Origin: Clostridiales bacterium
GTDB lineage: Bacteria; Bacillota; Clostridia; Christensenellales; Aristaeellaceae
Reading direction: 5' to 3'
NCBI GenBank assembly: GCA_015056085.1
Contig: SVHA01000001.1
Coordinates: forward strand, 1-64,000
DNA length: 64,000 nt
Position 1 is the stretch's first letter. Every line of letters begins with the position of its first letter. A model generated the notes under the pieces. It worked only from the letters and a program-made list of their open reading frames with translations. It searched no databases and had not been told where the DNA came from. Both the position numbers and the translations under genes were made by a program. Positions 1-7,687 of this stretch are shown here, piece after piece.

Positions 1-11
1 CTGCTGCAATA

Positions 12-60
12 GAAAAAGCAGCTATGTACTTGAAGGTTTCCCTTCAAGCCATAACTGCTT
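12..60 (-). terminator. Long-hairpin terminator of the stator operon
   Basis: Read leftward, an outer stem (AGCAGTTATG with CATAGCTGCT, one G-U pair) encloses an inner perfect 8-bp stem CTTGAAGG / CCTTCAAG capped by a GAAA tetraloop, followed by TTTTTC. It lies after the last gene of the leftward operon (155-3272), so that operon appears to hold three genes only. Confidence 0.8.
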
Positions 61-73
61 GAATTTACTGTAT

Positions 74-134
74 TTCCCGCGACTCATGACGAGGAGGGGT
101 AAACCTTCCTCTACATAATAACGCGTTGCGGGAA
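74..134. ncRNA. Candidate structured RNA element, unidentified
   Basis: Between the stop at 155 and the terminator is a nested fold: outer stem TTCCCGC (74-80) with GCGGGAA (128-134), inner 8-bp stem 91-98 with 104-111, and a large asymmetric internal loop (10 and 16 nt). The shape resembles a small regulatory or processed RNA, but it matches no riboswitch or ribozyme class I can recognise. It might only be a 3' UTR stability hairpin. Strand is undetermined because both strands fold. Confidence 0.3.
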
Positions 135-154
135 GGCCGGTGCTTTTGTGTGGC

Positions 155-640
155 TTAATATCCGTAGGTGGTTCTGAGGGTGAAGGGCATTCCCCAGATG
201 TAATAACTCACGGTGATTTCCCGCACCGGGTGCATGGAGGCGTCGGTGAGGATGGTGGCGTGGATGTCGTCCGTTTCGCGGGACTTGATCACTTTGGGCG
301 TTTCGCTGGCCAGCTGCATCACATCGCCCGTCATGGGGGTGATCTGCACTTCCACCATGTCAGCGGTCACAAAGCAGTTGTTTGTGAGGCGCACCGTGTA
401 GGTGAGGAACTGATAGTCCTCCGGGCTGGACAGTTCTGTGGGGGCGACATAAGCCGTGCCCAGCACCTGCCCGGAGGCAATCTGCTCCTTCACATCTGCA
501 AAGGTCTCCGGCTGATTCACCGCTTCCGTGGCCACCACGCCCACGCCTTCCACCACGATATGGGCGGTCATGTAGACGTATCCCACGCCGATCAGGCAGG
601 CAAGGAGCACCAGCACGGAAATCACAGCAAAGGCTTTCAT
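155..640 (-). CDS. Small N-terminally anchored protein of the stator operon
   Basis: 161 aa with an N-terminal hydrophobic helix (about residues 4-26) and a mostly beta-type extracytoplasmic remainder without cysteine pairs or catalytic motifs that I recognise. It is the third and last gene after the MotA-like and MotB-like genes, 49 nt downstream of the latter, with GAAAGGA before its ATG. The position suggests an accessory of the channel complex on the outer face of the membrane; that is inference from context. No family assignment. Confidence 0.75.
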   Translation of the reverse strand: MKAFAVISVLVLLACLIGVGYVYMTAHIVVEGVGVVATEAVNQPETFADVKEQIASGQVLGTAYVAPTELSSPEDYQFLTYTVRLTNNCFVTADMVEVQITPMTGDVMQLASETPKVIKSRETDDIHATILTDASMHPVREITVSYYIWGMPFTLRTTYGY

Positions 641-689
641 GGCATTTTTTCCTTTCGGGAGGGATGGGCATTTCAGCAGGGGAGAAGCC

Positions 690-1730
690 TCACTGGCTCT
701 GCTGCAAAAGTAGATTCATCTCTTCAAACATTTCGGCGTCCTTGAGGCGGAACTTGAATTCCACGCGGCGGGAAGCATCCAGGTCTTCGTATCCGCCGGC
801 GTTCAGCACCGGGTCGGATTCGCTGCGGCCGGTGCTGATGAGAATCTTCTGAAGCAGCGCCCGCTGCTCGCCCGTGATGTGGGGCATATTCAGCACATAT
901 TCCGCCACGGAATAGGAGCGGTCCATGGACAGTTTCAGGTTGGACATATAGTCGCCGGTGGAGTCGGTGTGGCCTTCGATGATGATTTCCGCCAGATAGT
1001 CCTCGTATTCCGGCTGTAGAAGCACGCTCAGGTACACGGGGATGAACCGGTCCAGCAGCACATAGCCGTCATCCTGCAGCTTGGAGGAGTTGGTTTTGAA
1101 GAGCACGGCGCTGTCCAGCACGATGGCGCCGGTGTCCTTGTCCACGGAGGCGGACAGATTGTTGGCCTTCAGGGCCACGGACAGGTCTTCAATGATGCGG
1201 GTGCGCATACCCACCACGGTGTCCATTTTGTTGATTTGTTCTGTCATGGCCAGACGCTGGGCTTCCAGCACCTGGGTGGCGGCGTTGAGGGCATTTTCCT
1301 TGTTGGCAAGGTCCTGCTGAAGGATGATCAGCTGGGCTTCCTTTTCCGCCAGGACCGTGTTGGCGTCTTCCAGGGCCTGTTCCTTGTCCAGAAGGATGAT
1401 GCGGGTGTTTTCCAGTTCACTTTTCTGGGCTTCCAGTTCGCTCTGGATGATGATGACCTGAGCGCTCTGCTTGTCCAGTTCTTCCTGCTGGGTCACAAGC
1501 TGCAGGGTCTGTTCATCCAGCGTCTGCTGCTGGGCGGAAACCAGCGCCTTCTGATCGTCCAGTTCCTTGGTCTTCACTTCCAGCATCTGAAAATACTGGT
1601 ACAGGCTCGTGCAGAGGATCAGCACAAACACCAGCAGGAGGGCAGCCATCATGTCAGAATAACTGATCCAGCTGGCGCCGCTGTTGGTGGTGTGACCCGC
1701 ACGGCTGTTGTGGATGCGCTGTCGTGCCAT
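690..1730 (-). CDS. OmpA/MotB-type stator subunit (ZorB-like)
   Basis: 346 aa. A short cytoplasmic start leads into a single transmembrane helix (about 22-44) whose SYSDMMAALLLVF segment carries the Asp that in MotB and ZorB binds the translocated proton. Residues about 50-170 are a long heptad-like coiled coil rich in Gln/Glu/Leu. The C-terminal third is an OmpA/MotB peptidoglycan-binding domain (EIIIEGHTDSTG, later ASRRVEFKF). The coiled coil is much longer than the plug/linker of flagellar MotB. It starts 3 nt after the MotA-like stop. No flagellar genes are nearby, so a non-flagellar role (ZorAB-like or other stator) is likely. Confidence 0.85.
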   Translation of the reverse strand: MARQRIHNSRAGHTTNSGASWISYSDMMAALLLVFVLILCTSLYQYFQMLEVKTKELDDQKALVSAQQQTLDEQTLQLVTQQEELDKQSAQVIIIQSELEAQKSELENTRIILLDKEQALEDANTVLAEKEAQLIILQQDLANKENALNAATQVLEAQRLAMTEQINKMDTVVGMRTRIIEDLSVALKANNLSASVDKDTGAIVLDSAVLFKTNSSKLQDDGYVLLDRFIPVYLSVLLQPEYEDYLAEIIIEGHTDSTGDYMSNLKLSMDRSYSVAEYVLNMPHITGEQRALLQKILISTGRSESDPVLNAGGYEDLDASRRVEFKFRLKDAEMFEEMNLLLQQSQ

Positions 1731-1733
1731 GGC

Positions 1734-3272
1734 TTACTTCTCCTCCTCAAGGGAAGCGGCGGCGGCTTCCAGGCTGCGCTGGATGTTGCCCAGCATGGCC
1801 TGAATGGCGCTGACCTGCTCGGCGGTGGCGCCGGAAGTACCCTGGGCATTGAGCTGGTCGATGCGGCTGGTGAGGGTCTGCACCAGATCATTCATGTTCT
1901 GGTCAAACATCCCAAGGGCACGGGAGAGGCCTTCCACCACGCTGCCCACAAAGTCCTGACAGCTGCGGGACAAATCCGTGCCAGCGCTGCGCATGATGGC
2001 GCCCACGTCCTTGAGGTGGGCGGTGTTTTCGCCGGTGGAATCCCGCATGGTGGTCACGGCGGCATTGGCTTCCTGAGTGAACTGGCTCATGGAGCGGGTC
2101 AGTTCCTCCTGACTGGTCTTGAGGCGGGACAGGGCAGCGATTTGCTGATCGTTGGCCTGACGCATCTTGTCCAGCAGCTCGGCGGTGGTCTGTTCAAACC
2201 GCTCGTCCCGGCGCTTGGATTCGCCCAGTTCCCGCACATAGTGCTCGAACTGCTCGATCACGTCCTGGCTCACGCCGCTGAGGCGCTGCACATCCTGCGT
2301 GATGACACGGGCGGCTTCCATGCTCTGATGCACATGGTCCATGGTCTGCATCTGCTGCTGATTGATCTCCGTCATGGTGCGGCCAAGGGCGGTAAACTGG
2401 CCGTTGAGGGAGGTGTTCATCTGGCTCACAAAGGCGCTGACGATGCGGCCCAGGCCGTCCACCTGCGCCCGTGTGGCGCCGATGAGGAAGTTGTCCATGG
2501 ACGCCGCCACGGGCTTCATCGCCCGGGTGAGGGAATTCTCAATGGCGCCGGACACCTGCTGGGGCAGATTGTCGGAGAGGGAGGACAGCATATGGTTGGC
2601 GTCCTGATTCTGGCAAATGAGTTGCACGTCGTTGTCCAGCGGCCGCTGCATGGCCAGAGAGGTGAAGGATTCCACAAAGTCGTCAATGGCACGATAACTC
2701 ACGCCCTGCAGGGTGCGGTTGAGCATATTGAAAATAATGGAGCAGCTCACGCCCGCCACAGAGGTGCCAAAGGCGAACTGCATACCCGTCAGCAGGGTGG
2801 GGATGCCATCGATAATGGCGTCAGCGTTGGAGAAGTCCAGGCCGCCCAGGCCCCGCATCATGCCGATGAAGGTGCCCAGAATACCCAGCGACGTCAGCAG
2901 ACCGGGGATCAATTCCGCCAGAGGTGCATTGCCGGGGCCGTGGGTCACGGTGTCATCGTTGATGTAGTCTTCCACATTGCAGGGCAGGCCGCGGCGGTCC
3001 AGCTGCTCGGCGTTCTGCAAAAAGCGAAGCCAGCTGCCCCGCAGGCGGCGGCCCATAAACCGCCTTTCCTGCCACACGGGCGTGCCGGTGTTGCCGGCAT
3101 CCCTCTGCAGAAGGCGGATGGCGTGGCGCAGGGCTCTGGTGGTGGTGCTCAGAGGCACAAGGCAGCGGAACACGCCGATGAGCGTCACCAGCGCAATGGC
3201 GCCGTAAATCACCGCATCGGCAAAATTGGGCAGAATGTCAGAAAAAAAGTTGCTCAGCGTTTCCCAAACCAT
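1734..3272 (-). CDS. MotA/TolQ/ExbB-type proton channel protein with long coiled-coil tail (ZorA-like)
   Basis: 512 aa from the ATG at 3272, preceded by AGGAGGCG with 8-nt spacing. A first membrane helix (about 17-38) is followed by a cytoplasmic loop and the MotA/ExbB core (LIPGLLTSLGILGTFIGMM, then a second helix pair about 155-205 with TLLTGMQFAFGTSVAG). Residues about 230-512 form an almost continuous helical tail. This architecture matches ZorA of Zorya defence systems more than flagellar MotA, which lacks such a tail. It pairs with the OmpA/MotB-like gene directly downstream. ZorC, ZorD or ZorE are not in this operon. The proton-channel call is firm; the biological role is open. Confidence 0.85.
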   Translation of the reverse strand: MVWETLSNFFSDILPNFADAVIYGAIALVTLIGVFRCLVPLSTTTRALRHAIRLLQRDAGNTGTPVWQERRFMGRRLRGSWLRFLQNAEQLDRRGLPCNVEDYINDDTVTHGPGNAPLAELIPGLLTSLGILGTFIGMMRGLGGLDFSNADAIIDGIPTLLTGMQFAFGTSVAGVSCSIIFNMLNRTLQGVSYRAIDDFVESFTSLAMQRPLDNDVQLICQNQDANHMLSSLSDNLPQQVSGAIENSLTRAMKPVAASMDNFLIGATRAQVDGLGRIVSAFVSQMNTSLNGQFTALGRTMTEINQQQMQTMDHVHQSMEAARVITQDVQRLSGVSQDVIEQFEHYVRELGESKRRDERFEQTTAELLDKMRQANDQQIAALSRLKTSQEELTRSMSQFTQEANAAVTTMRDSTGENTAHLKDVGAIMRSAGTDLSRSCQDFVGSVVEGLSRALGMFDQNMNDLVQTLTSRIDQLNAQGTSGATAEQVSAIQAMLGNIQRSLEAAAASLEEEK

Positions 3273-3294
3273 AATCGCAACGCCTCCTGTGTGA

Positions 3295-3314
3295 TTCATT
3301 CCCGCTGGAATGAA
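3295..3314 (-). other. Leader hairpin upstream of the stator operon RBS
   Basis: Perfect 8-bp inverted repeat TTCATTCC / GGAATGAA with a 4-nt loop, located in the 5' leader just before the Shine-Dalgarno of the MotA-like gene. It could tune mRNA stability or ribosome access. Confidence 0.5.
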
Positions 3315-3338
3315 GGTATGTTGATGCCTGTCCCTTCC

Positions 3339-3368
3339 ATTGTACACGATGTGGGGGAGAATTTGCAA
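3339..3368 (-). promoter_or_regulatory. Promoter of the stator operon
   Basis: Leftward TTGCAA (3363-3368), 18-nt spacer, TACAAT (3339-3344). It lies 67 nt upstream of the MotA-like start and is one of several promoters here with a TTGCAA -35 box. Confidence 0.65.
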
Positions 3369-3450
3369 GGGGAAGGGCAAATCAGCACAATGGCCGTACA
3401 AGACCTCATGCCAATCAAACGATTTTCCGAGGGGATTTCTTCCACGGGGC

Positions 3451-3480
3451 GCATGATTTTCCACGGCGTCGCATACTCAT
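3451..3480 (+). promoter_or_regulatory. Sigma-E-like sporulation promoter for the 64-aa gene and spoVM
   Basis: GCATGATT (3451-3458) and CATACTCAT (3472-3480) resemble the -35 and -10 boxes of Bacillus sigma-E promoters (CATATT and CATACA types) with 13 nt between CATGATT and CATAC. The same spaced motif precedes spoIID at 61796-61824. Confidence 0.5.
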
Positions 3481-3501
3481 TTGCTGAAACGGAGGCGGCG
3501 T

Positions 3502-3696
3502 ATGTATCACAGGAATCGTCCGCCGGCAAAGTGCCGGTATCAACATCGGGTGTGGGGGCAGACGCTGGGCGGCGTGCTGGTGGGGCTGGGGCTGATGCTG
3601 CTGGTGTGGAGCATTCCCTGCTGGGCATGGCTGGCCATCATTGGCACGCTGGCGTTGTTGGCGGGGTGCCTTGTGATCGGATGGAGCAGGAGGTGA
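3502..3696 (+). CDS. Small membrane protein upstream of spoVM
   Basis: 64 aa from ATG 3502, preceded by GGAGG. A basic N-terminus with several Arg is followed by two hydrophobic stretches that form a helical hairpin (about 22-58), ending in a positively charged tail. The stop at 3694-3696 falls inside the Shine-Dalgarno region of spoVM, so the two are translationally close and very likely cotranscribed from the sigma-E-like promoter. No family recognised. A role in the mother cell during sporulation is an inference from that context. Confidence 0.6.
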   Translation: MYHRNRPPAKCRYQHRVWGQTLGGVLVGLGLMLLVWSIPCWAWLAIIGTLALLAGCLVIGWSRR

Positions 3697-3701
3697 AGGG
3701 T

Positions 3702-3779
3702 GTGAGCGTGCGCATGGTGTGCCTGAAATTGCCCCGGTTTCTCAGCCGGCTGATTCGGTTCTTCCGCCAGAAAGGCTGA
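3702..3779 (+). CDS. spoVM: Stage V sporulation protein SpoVM (25 aa)
   Basis: A 25-codon ORF with GTG start at 3702 behind a near-perfect AGGAGGTGA. The segment LKLPRFLSRLIRFFRQKG aligns with the amphipathic helix of Bacillus SpoVM (KLPKFLGGIVRAMLG followed by basic residues), including the Pro known to be essential for curvature sensing. In Bacillus, SpoVM recognises the convex forespore outer membrane and anchors SpoIVA, the base of the spore coat. The two Gly after FL in Bacillus are Ser-Arg here. The gene is too short for ordinary gene calling. An alternative ATG at codon 5 would keep the helix intact. Confidence 0.8.
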   Translation: MSVRMVCLKLPRFLSRLIRFFRQKG

Positions 3780-3869
3780 TGGTATCTTTTCTGTTTTTTG
3801 GTTGACACTCCTTTTCGCCCCGTGATATGATGACCTTGATTTTTGTATCACCTGAGGGAGGAAAGGATC

Positions 3870-4952
3870 ATGCAGTATAGAGTGGGCATTGTGGGCGCAA
3901 CGGGCATGGTGGGTCAGCGGTTTGTGTCCCTGTTGCAGGGGCATCCCTGGTTCCGCATCACCTGTCTGGCGGCGTCCAGCCGCAGCTCCGGAAAGACCTA
4001 TCGGGAAGCGGTGGGAAACCGGTGGGCGTTTGAATGGGAAATTCCCACTGAAGTGGCGGATATGGTGGTATTGGACGCTGCTGATGTGGACAAAGTGGGG
4101 GAATTGGTGGATTTTGTCTTCTGCGCCGTGGACATGAAGAAGGATGAAATCCGTGCGTTGGAAGAAAACTATGCCCGCCATGAAATCCCTGTGGTGAGCA
4201 ACAACAGCGCCTGCCGTGGCGTGCCCGATGTGCCCATGGTGGTGCCGGAGATCAACGCCCATCATCTGGATGTGATTCCTGCTCAGAAGGAGCGGCTGGG
4301 CACGAAGCGGGGCTTCATCGCCGTCAAGCCCAACTGCTCCATCCAGAGCTATGTGCCGGCCCTCACGCCCCTGATGGACTTCGGTGTGGAAAAGGTCAGC
4401 GTGTGCACCTATCAGGCTATCTCCGGTGCCGGAAAGACCTTCGCTACCTGGCCGGAAATGGTGGACAACGTGATTCCCTACATCGGCGGTGAGGACGAAA
4501 AGAGCGAAAATGAGCCCCTCAAACTCTGGGGCCATGTGGAAAATGGACAGATCGTCAATGCCGAAAAGCCTGTCATCAGCGCCCAGTGCCTGCGGGTCGC
4601 CTGTGCTGACGGTCACACGGCGGCGGTATCCGTGTCCTTCAAGAACAAGCCTTCCATCGAGGAAATCAAGCATCGCTGGCTGAATTACGAAACCGAAGCC
4701 CAGCGGCTGGAACTGCCCTCGGCTCCCAAGCCCTTCCTGCAATATTTTGAAGACCCTGCCCGTCCCCAGGCCAAACTGGACAGGGACTTCCAGGGCGGCT
4801 ACGGCGTGTCCATCGGCAGGCTGCGGGAGGACAAAATCTTCGACTACCGCTTTGTGTGCCTGAGCCACAACACCATCCGTGGCGCAGCGGGCGGCGGCAT
4901 CCTGACGGCGGAACTGCTCTGCCGCAAGGGCTATATCACCCCCAAACAGTAA
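3870..4952 (+). CDS. asd: Aspartate-semialdehyde dehydrogenase
   Basis: 360 aa, NADPH-dependent reduction of aspartyl phosphate to aspartate semialdehyde in the Lys/Thr/Met/diaminopimelate pathway. The N-terminal Rossmann motif GIVGATGMVGQRF is followed by the catalytic Cys156 in KPNCSIQS and the substrate-binding segment GAGKTF. The layout and length fit the archaeal/fungal-type ASADH branch found in many Clostridia rather than the E. coli type. ATG 3870 is chosen because GAGGAAAGG lies just upstream. It is a single-gene unit ending in a clear terminator. Confidence 0.95.
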   Translation: MQYRVGIVGATGMVGQRFVSLLQGHPWFRITCLAASSRSSGKTYREAVGNRWAFEWEIPTEVADMVVLDAADVDKVGELVDFVFCAVDMKKDEIRALEENYARHEIPVVSNNSACRGVPDVPMVVPEINAHHLDVIPAQKERLGTKRGFIAVKPNCSIQSYVPALTPLMDFGVEKVSVCTYQAISGAGKTFATWPEMVDNVIPYIGGEDEKSENEPLKLWGHVENGQIVNAEKPVISAQCLRVACADGHTAAVSVSFKNKPSIEEIKHRWLNYETEAQRLELPSAPKPFLQYFEDPARPQAKLDRDFQGGYGVSIGRLREDKIFDYRFVCLSHNTIRGAAGGGILTAELLCRKGYITPKQ

Positions 4953-4956
4953 AACA

Positions 4957-4990
4957 GGATCCGGCAGAATCATCTCTGCCGGATTTTTTG
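4957..4990 (+). terminator. Rho-independent terminator of asd
   Basis: Perfect 10-bp stem ATCCGGCAGA (4959-4968) / TCTGCCGGAT (4975-4984) followed by a run of T. Confidence 0.9.
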
Positions 4991-5086
4991 TGCCATGAAT
5001 TTTCAGATTGTTCATGGTTTTTTCAGGAAACATCATGCCAAGTTCATATTCGGCGGGTACACTCATGGTGGAAGGAGGCTTCCCCC

Positions 5087-6898
5087 ATGAATGAAGTCAA
5101 AAATACCCGCAAACCCATGCTCTATTATTATCTGATCGTGATGGGCGTGATTCTTGTCCTGAATCTGCTGGTGATGCCCATGTTTGCCCGCCAGCAGGTG
5201 AAGGAAGTGGACTACGGCGCCTTCATGCAGATGACCTACGACAGAAAGATTGATCTGGTGGACGTTCAGTACAATCAGATCCTCTTTACGGAAAAGGGCA
5301 GCAAGCAGGTCTACCGCACCGGCCCCATGGAGGATCCGGACCTGACCCAGCGCCTGTTTGAGCACGGGGCCACGTTCTCCGGCGAAATCGTGGAGGAAAC
5401 ATCGCCCATTGTGGCCATCCTCATTTCCTATGTGCTGCCCATTGTCATCTTTGTGATTCTGGGGCAGTTCCTGTCCCGCCGCATGATGAAGAAGATGGGC
5501 GGCGACTCCATGTCCTTCGGCATGGGCAAATCCCACGCAAAGGTGTATGTCAAGTCCACCGCCGGCATCAAGTTTGACGATGTGGCAGGGGAGGATGAAG
5601 CCAAGGAGAACCTGACGGAAATCGTGGACTATCTCCACAACCCGGAAAAGTACCGGGAAATCGGCGCCGCCATGCCCAAGGGCATCCTGCTGGTGGGCCC
5701 TCCCGGCACAGGCAAAACCATGTTGGCCAAGGCTGTGGCCGGCGAGGCCAACGTGCCCTTCTTCTCCATTTCCGGCTCGGAATTCGTGGAGATGTTCGTG
5801 GGCATGGGCGCCAGCAAGGTGCGTGATCTGTTCAAGCAGGCCAAGGAGAAAGCCCCCTGCATCGTGTTCATTGATGAAATCGACACCATCGGCAAAAAGC
5901 GTGACGGCGGTCGTCTGGGCGGAAACGATGAACGGGAGCAGACTCTGAATCAGCTGCTGACGGAAATGGATGGCTTTGAAGACAGCATGGGTGTGGTGAT
6001 TCTGGCGGCCACCAACCGCCCGGAATCCCTCGACCCCGCATTGACCCGCCCCGGCCGATTTGACCGCCGGGTGCCAGTGGAACTGCCTGACCTAAAGGGC
6101 CGTGAGGAAATCCTGAAGGTTCACGCAAAGAAAATCAAAGCGGAGCCCGACATCGATTACGGCGTCATCGCCCGCATGGCTTCGGGTGCTTCCGGTGCTG
6201 AACTGGCCAATGTCATCAACGAAGCCGCCCTGCGTGCCGTGCGGGAGGGACGCAACGCTGCCTCCCAGCAGGACATGGAAGCCGCCATTGAGGTGGTCAT
6301 TGCCGGATACGAGCGCAAGAATGCCATCCTCACCGACAAGGAAAAGTGCGTCGTGTCCTACCATGAGATCGGCCATGCGCTGGTGGCAGCCAAACTGCCT
6401 CACACCGCCCCTGTGCAGAAAATCACCATTGTGCCCCGCACCTCCGGCGCACTGGGCTACACCATGCAGGTGGAGGAAGGCAACCATTACCTGATGGAAA
6501 AGGACGAGATCATCTCCAAGATTGCCGTGTTCACCGCAGGCCGTGCCGCAGAAGAAATTGGCTGCAACGCCTGCACTACCGGCGCTTCCAACGACATCCA
6601 GCAGGCCACCCGTCTGGCCCGGGCCATGATCACCCGCTTTGGCATGAGTGACGAATTCGGCATGGTGGCCATGGAAAGCGTTGAAAACGCCTATCTGGGC
6701 GGCGATACGACCCTGGCCTGTTCCGCTAAGACCCAGGCCCGCATCGATGAACTGGTGGTCGCCGTGGTCAAGGAGCAGTATGAAAAGGCCAGGGCCATCC
6801 TGCTTGAAAACCGTCAGAAGCTGGACGAACTCGCCCGGTACCTGTACGAAAAGGAAACCATCACCGGCGATGAAATGATGGACATTCTGTCCCGCTGA
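5087..6898 (+). CDS. ftsH: ATP-dependent zinc metalloprotease FtsH
   Basis: 603 aa membrane AAA+ protease that degrades misfolded or regulatory membrane and soluble proteins. Two membrane helices (about 12-31 and 107-128) flank a small external domain. The AAA module has Walker A GPPGTGKT near 204-211, Walker [32 protein letters not shown], and the M41 zinc site H426-E-I-G-H430 with a later Asp ligand (GASNDIQQ). It is slightly shorter than the usual 610-650 aa, with a reduced C-terminal tail. ATG 5087 has GGAGG eight bases upstream; the longer in-frame extension overlaps asd and is not coding. Confidence 0.96.
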   Translation: MNEVKNTRKPMLYYYLIVMGVILVLNLLVMPMFARQQVKEVDYGAFMQMTYDRKIDLVDVQYNQILFTEKGSKQVYRTGPMEDPDLTQRLFEHGATFSGEIVEETSPIVAILISYVLPIVIFVILGQFLSRRMMKKMGGDSMSFGMGKSHAKVYVKSTAGIKFDDVAGEDEAKENLTEIVDYLHNPEKYREIGAAMPKGILLVGPPGTGKTMLAKAVAGEANVPFFSISGSEFVEMFVGMGASKVRDLFKQAKEKAPCIVFIDEIDTIGKKRDGGRLGGNDEREQTLNQLLTEMDGFEDSMGVVILAATNRPESLDPALTRPGRFDRRVPVELPDLKGREEILKVHAKKIKAEPDIDYGVIARMASGASGAELANVINEAALRAVREGRNAASQQDMEAAIEVVIAGYERKNAILTDKEKCVVSYHEIGHALVAAKLPHTAPVQKITIVPRTSGALGYTMQVEEGNHYLMEKDEIISKIAVFTAGRAAEEIGCNACTTGASNDIQQATRLARAMITRFGMSDEFGMVAMESVENAYLGGDTTLACSAKTQARIDELVVAVVKEQYEKARAILLENRQKLDELARYLYEKETITGDEMMDILSR

Positions 6899-6922
6899 TT
6901 TTGTACATTTTTTGTCTGCCTC

Positions 6923-6951
6923 TTGCAATCAGCCCCAAAAGGAGATACAAT
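6923..6951 (+). promoter_or_regulatory. Promoter of the folT-nth operon
   Basis: TTGCAA (6923-6928), 17-nt spacer, TACAAT (6946-6951). The predicted start near 6958 lies about 18 nt before the riboswitch P1 helix. Confidence 0.75.
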
Positions 6952-6975
6952 ACAGGCAAGCAATGATTTCGTATC

Positions 6976-7078
6976 AGGCAGAGTAGCTGCCGGCGCGTGA
7001 AGTGTCCATGGACGGGGAGTTGTCATGGAACGAAGCCACCTTCGGGTGGTGCGGTGCCGGCGGCGCATCCCGCTGTCT
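6976..7078 (+). promoter_or_regulatory. Tetrahydrofolate (THF) riboswitch aptamer
   Basis: The sequence carries the conserved THF-riboswitch segments in order: GAGTAG (6981-6986), GCGTGAAGTG, GTTGTCATGGAACGAAGC, GCGGTGCCGGC and GCATCCCGCT. P1 pairs AGGCAG (6976-6981) with CTGTCT (7073-7078); P2 pairs the two GCCGGC blocks; P3 pairs around TCCATGG/TCATGGA; a TTCG-capped hairpin is inserted in the last arm. It sits directly upstream of folT, the usual target. Ligand binding should lower folate uptake. Confidence 0.9.
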
Positions 7079-7080
7079 TG

Positions 7081-7126
7081 CTGCCTCCTGCGAGCTCTTG
7101 TTAATTCTGCTTTGCAGGAGGTTTTT
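7081..7126 (+). promoter_or_regulatory. Riboswitch expression platform sequestering the folT RBS
   Basis: CCTCCTGC (7084-7091) is perfectly complementary to GCAGGAGG (7114-7121), which contains the Shine-Dalgarno of folT; TTTTT follows, so it could also act as a terminator. CTGCCT (7081-7086) is also complementary to AGGCAG (6976-6981), the 5' strand of P1, giving two exclusive folds. Confidence 0.75.
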
Positions 7127-7660
7127 GTGTTGAAAAATCATGCCAAACTGACCACCCAGCGCCTGGTGTTTCTGGCGCTGATGATCGCCCTGAACGTGGT
7201 GCTGGGTCGATTCAGCATTCAGCTGGTGCCAGAAATCCGCCTGAGCGTGCTGGGCTTTCTGCCCATTGCGCTGTCCGCCATGCTGATGGGCCCCTTTTAC
7301 GGCGCCCTCACCGGCGCAGTGGGCGATGTGCTCAACTTTCTCTTGTTTACCCATGTGTACGGCGGCTACTTCCCCGGATACACCGTCACGGCGGCACTGA
7401 GCGGCCTGTGGTACGGCATGGTGCTGTATAAAAAGCCGCTCAGTTGGCTCCGGGCCACGCTTGCGATTGTGCCGGTGATTGTGGTGGGGGAGATGGGCCT
7501 CAACTCCGTGTGGACCTACATCCTCTACAGCAAGTCCTTCTGGGCGAAACTGCCCATGCGGCTTTTGACCAACGTGGCGGAATGCCCGCTGAAAATCCTG
7601 CTGGTGATGGCCATGAAACCTGTGATTGCACGGGCATCCAAGTCGGGCCTTCGTCTGTAA
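7127..7660 (+). CDS. folT: Folate ECF transporter S-component FolT
   Basis: About 177 aa, six membrane helices. It captures folate outside the cell and depends on an EcfA-EcfA'-EcfT energising module. The LGFLPIALSAMLMGPFYGALTGAVGD and GYFPGYTVTAALSG segments are typical of the FolT group, and the THF riboswitch supports the substrate. The start is GTG 7127 or TTG 7130, both just after AGGAGG (7116-7121). No ATPase is adjacent; the probable partner is the ecfA1-ecfA2-ecfT set at 23.5-26 kb. The stop is followed after 27 nt by nth. Confidence 0.9.
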   Translation: MLKNHAKLTTQRLVFLALMIALNVVLGRFSIQLVPEIRLSVLGFLPIALSAMLMGPFYGALTGAVGDVLNFLLFTHVYGGYFPGYTVTAALSGLWYGMVLYKKPLSWLRATLAIVPVIVVGEMGLNSVWTYILYSKSFWAKLPMRLLTNVAECPLKILLVMAMKPVIARASKSGLRL

Positions 7661-7687
7661 AATCCCCGCACAAAGGAGAAATCTTTC

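Noticed and set aside
155-3272. Flagellar motor MotAB
   Set aside because: Long helical tail and coiled coil, third unknown gene, and no flagellar or chemotaxis genes in 64 kb; though flagella elsewhere cannot be excluded.
1236-3779. An 847-aa + strand frame over the MotA/MotB-like genes
   Set aside because: Antisense shadow of the stator genes; His/Gln-rich, no RBS. Its last codons coincide with spoVM, which has its own start.
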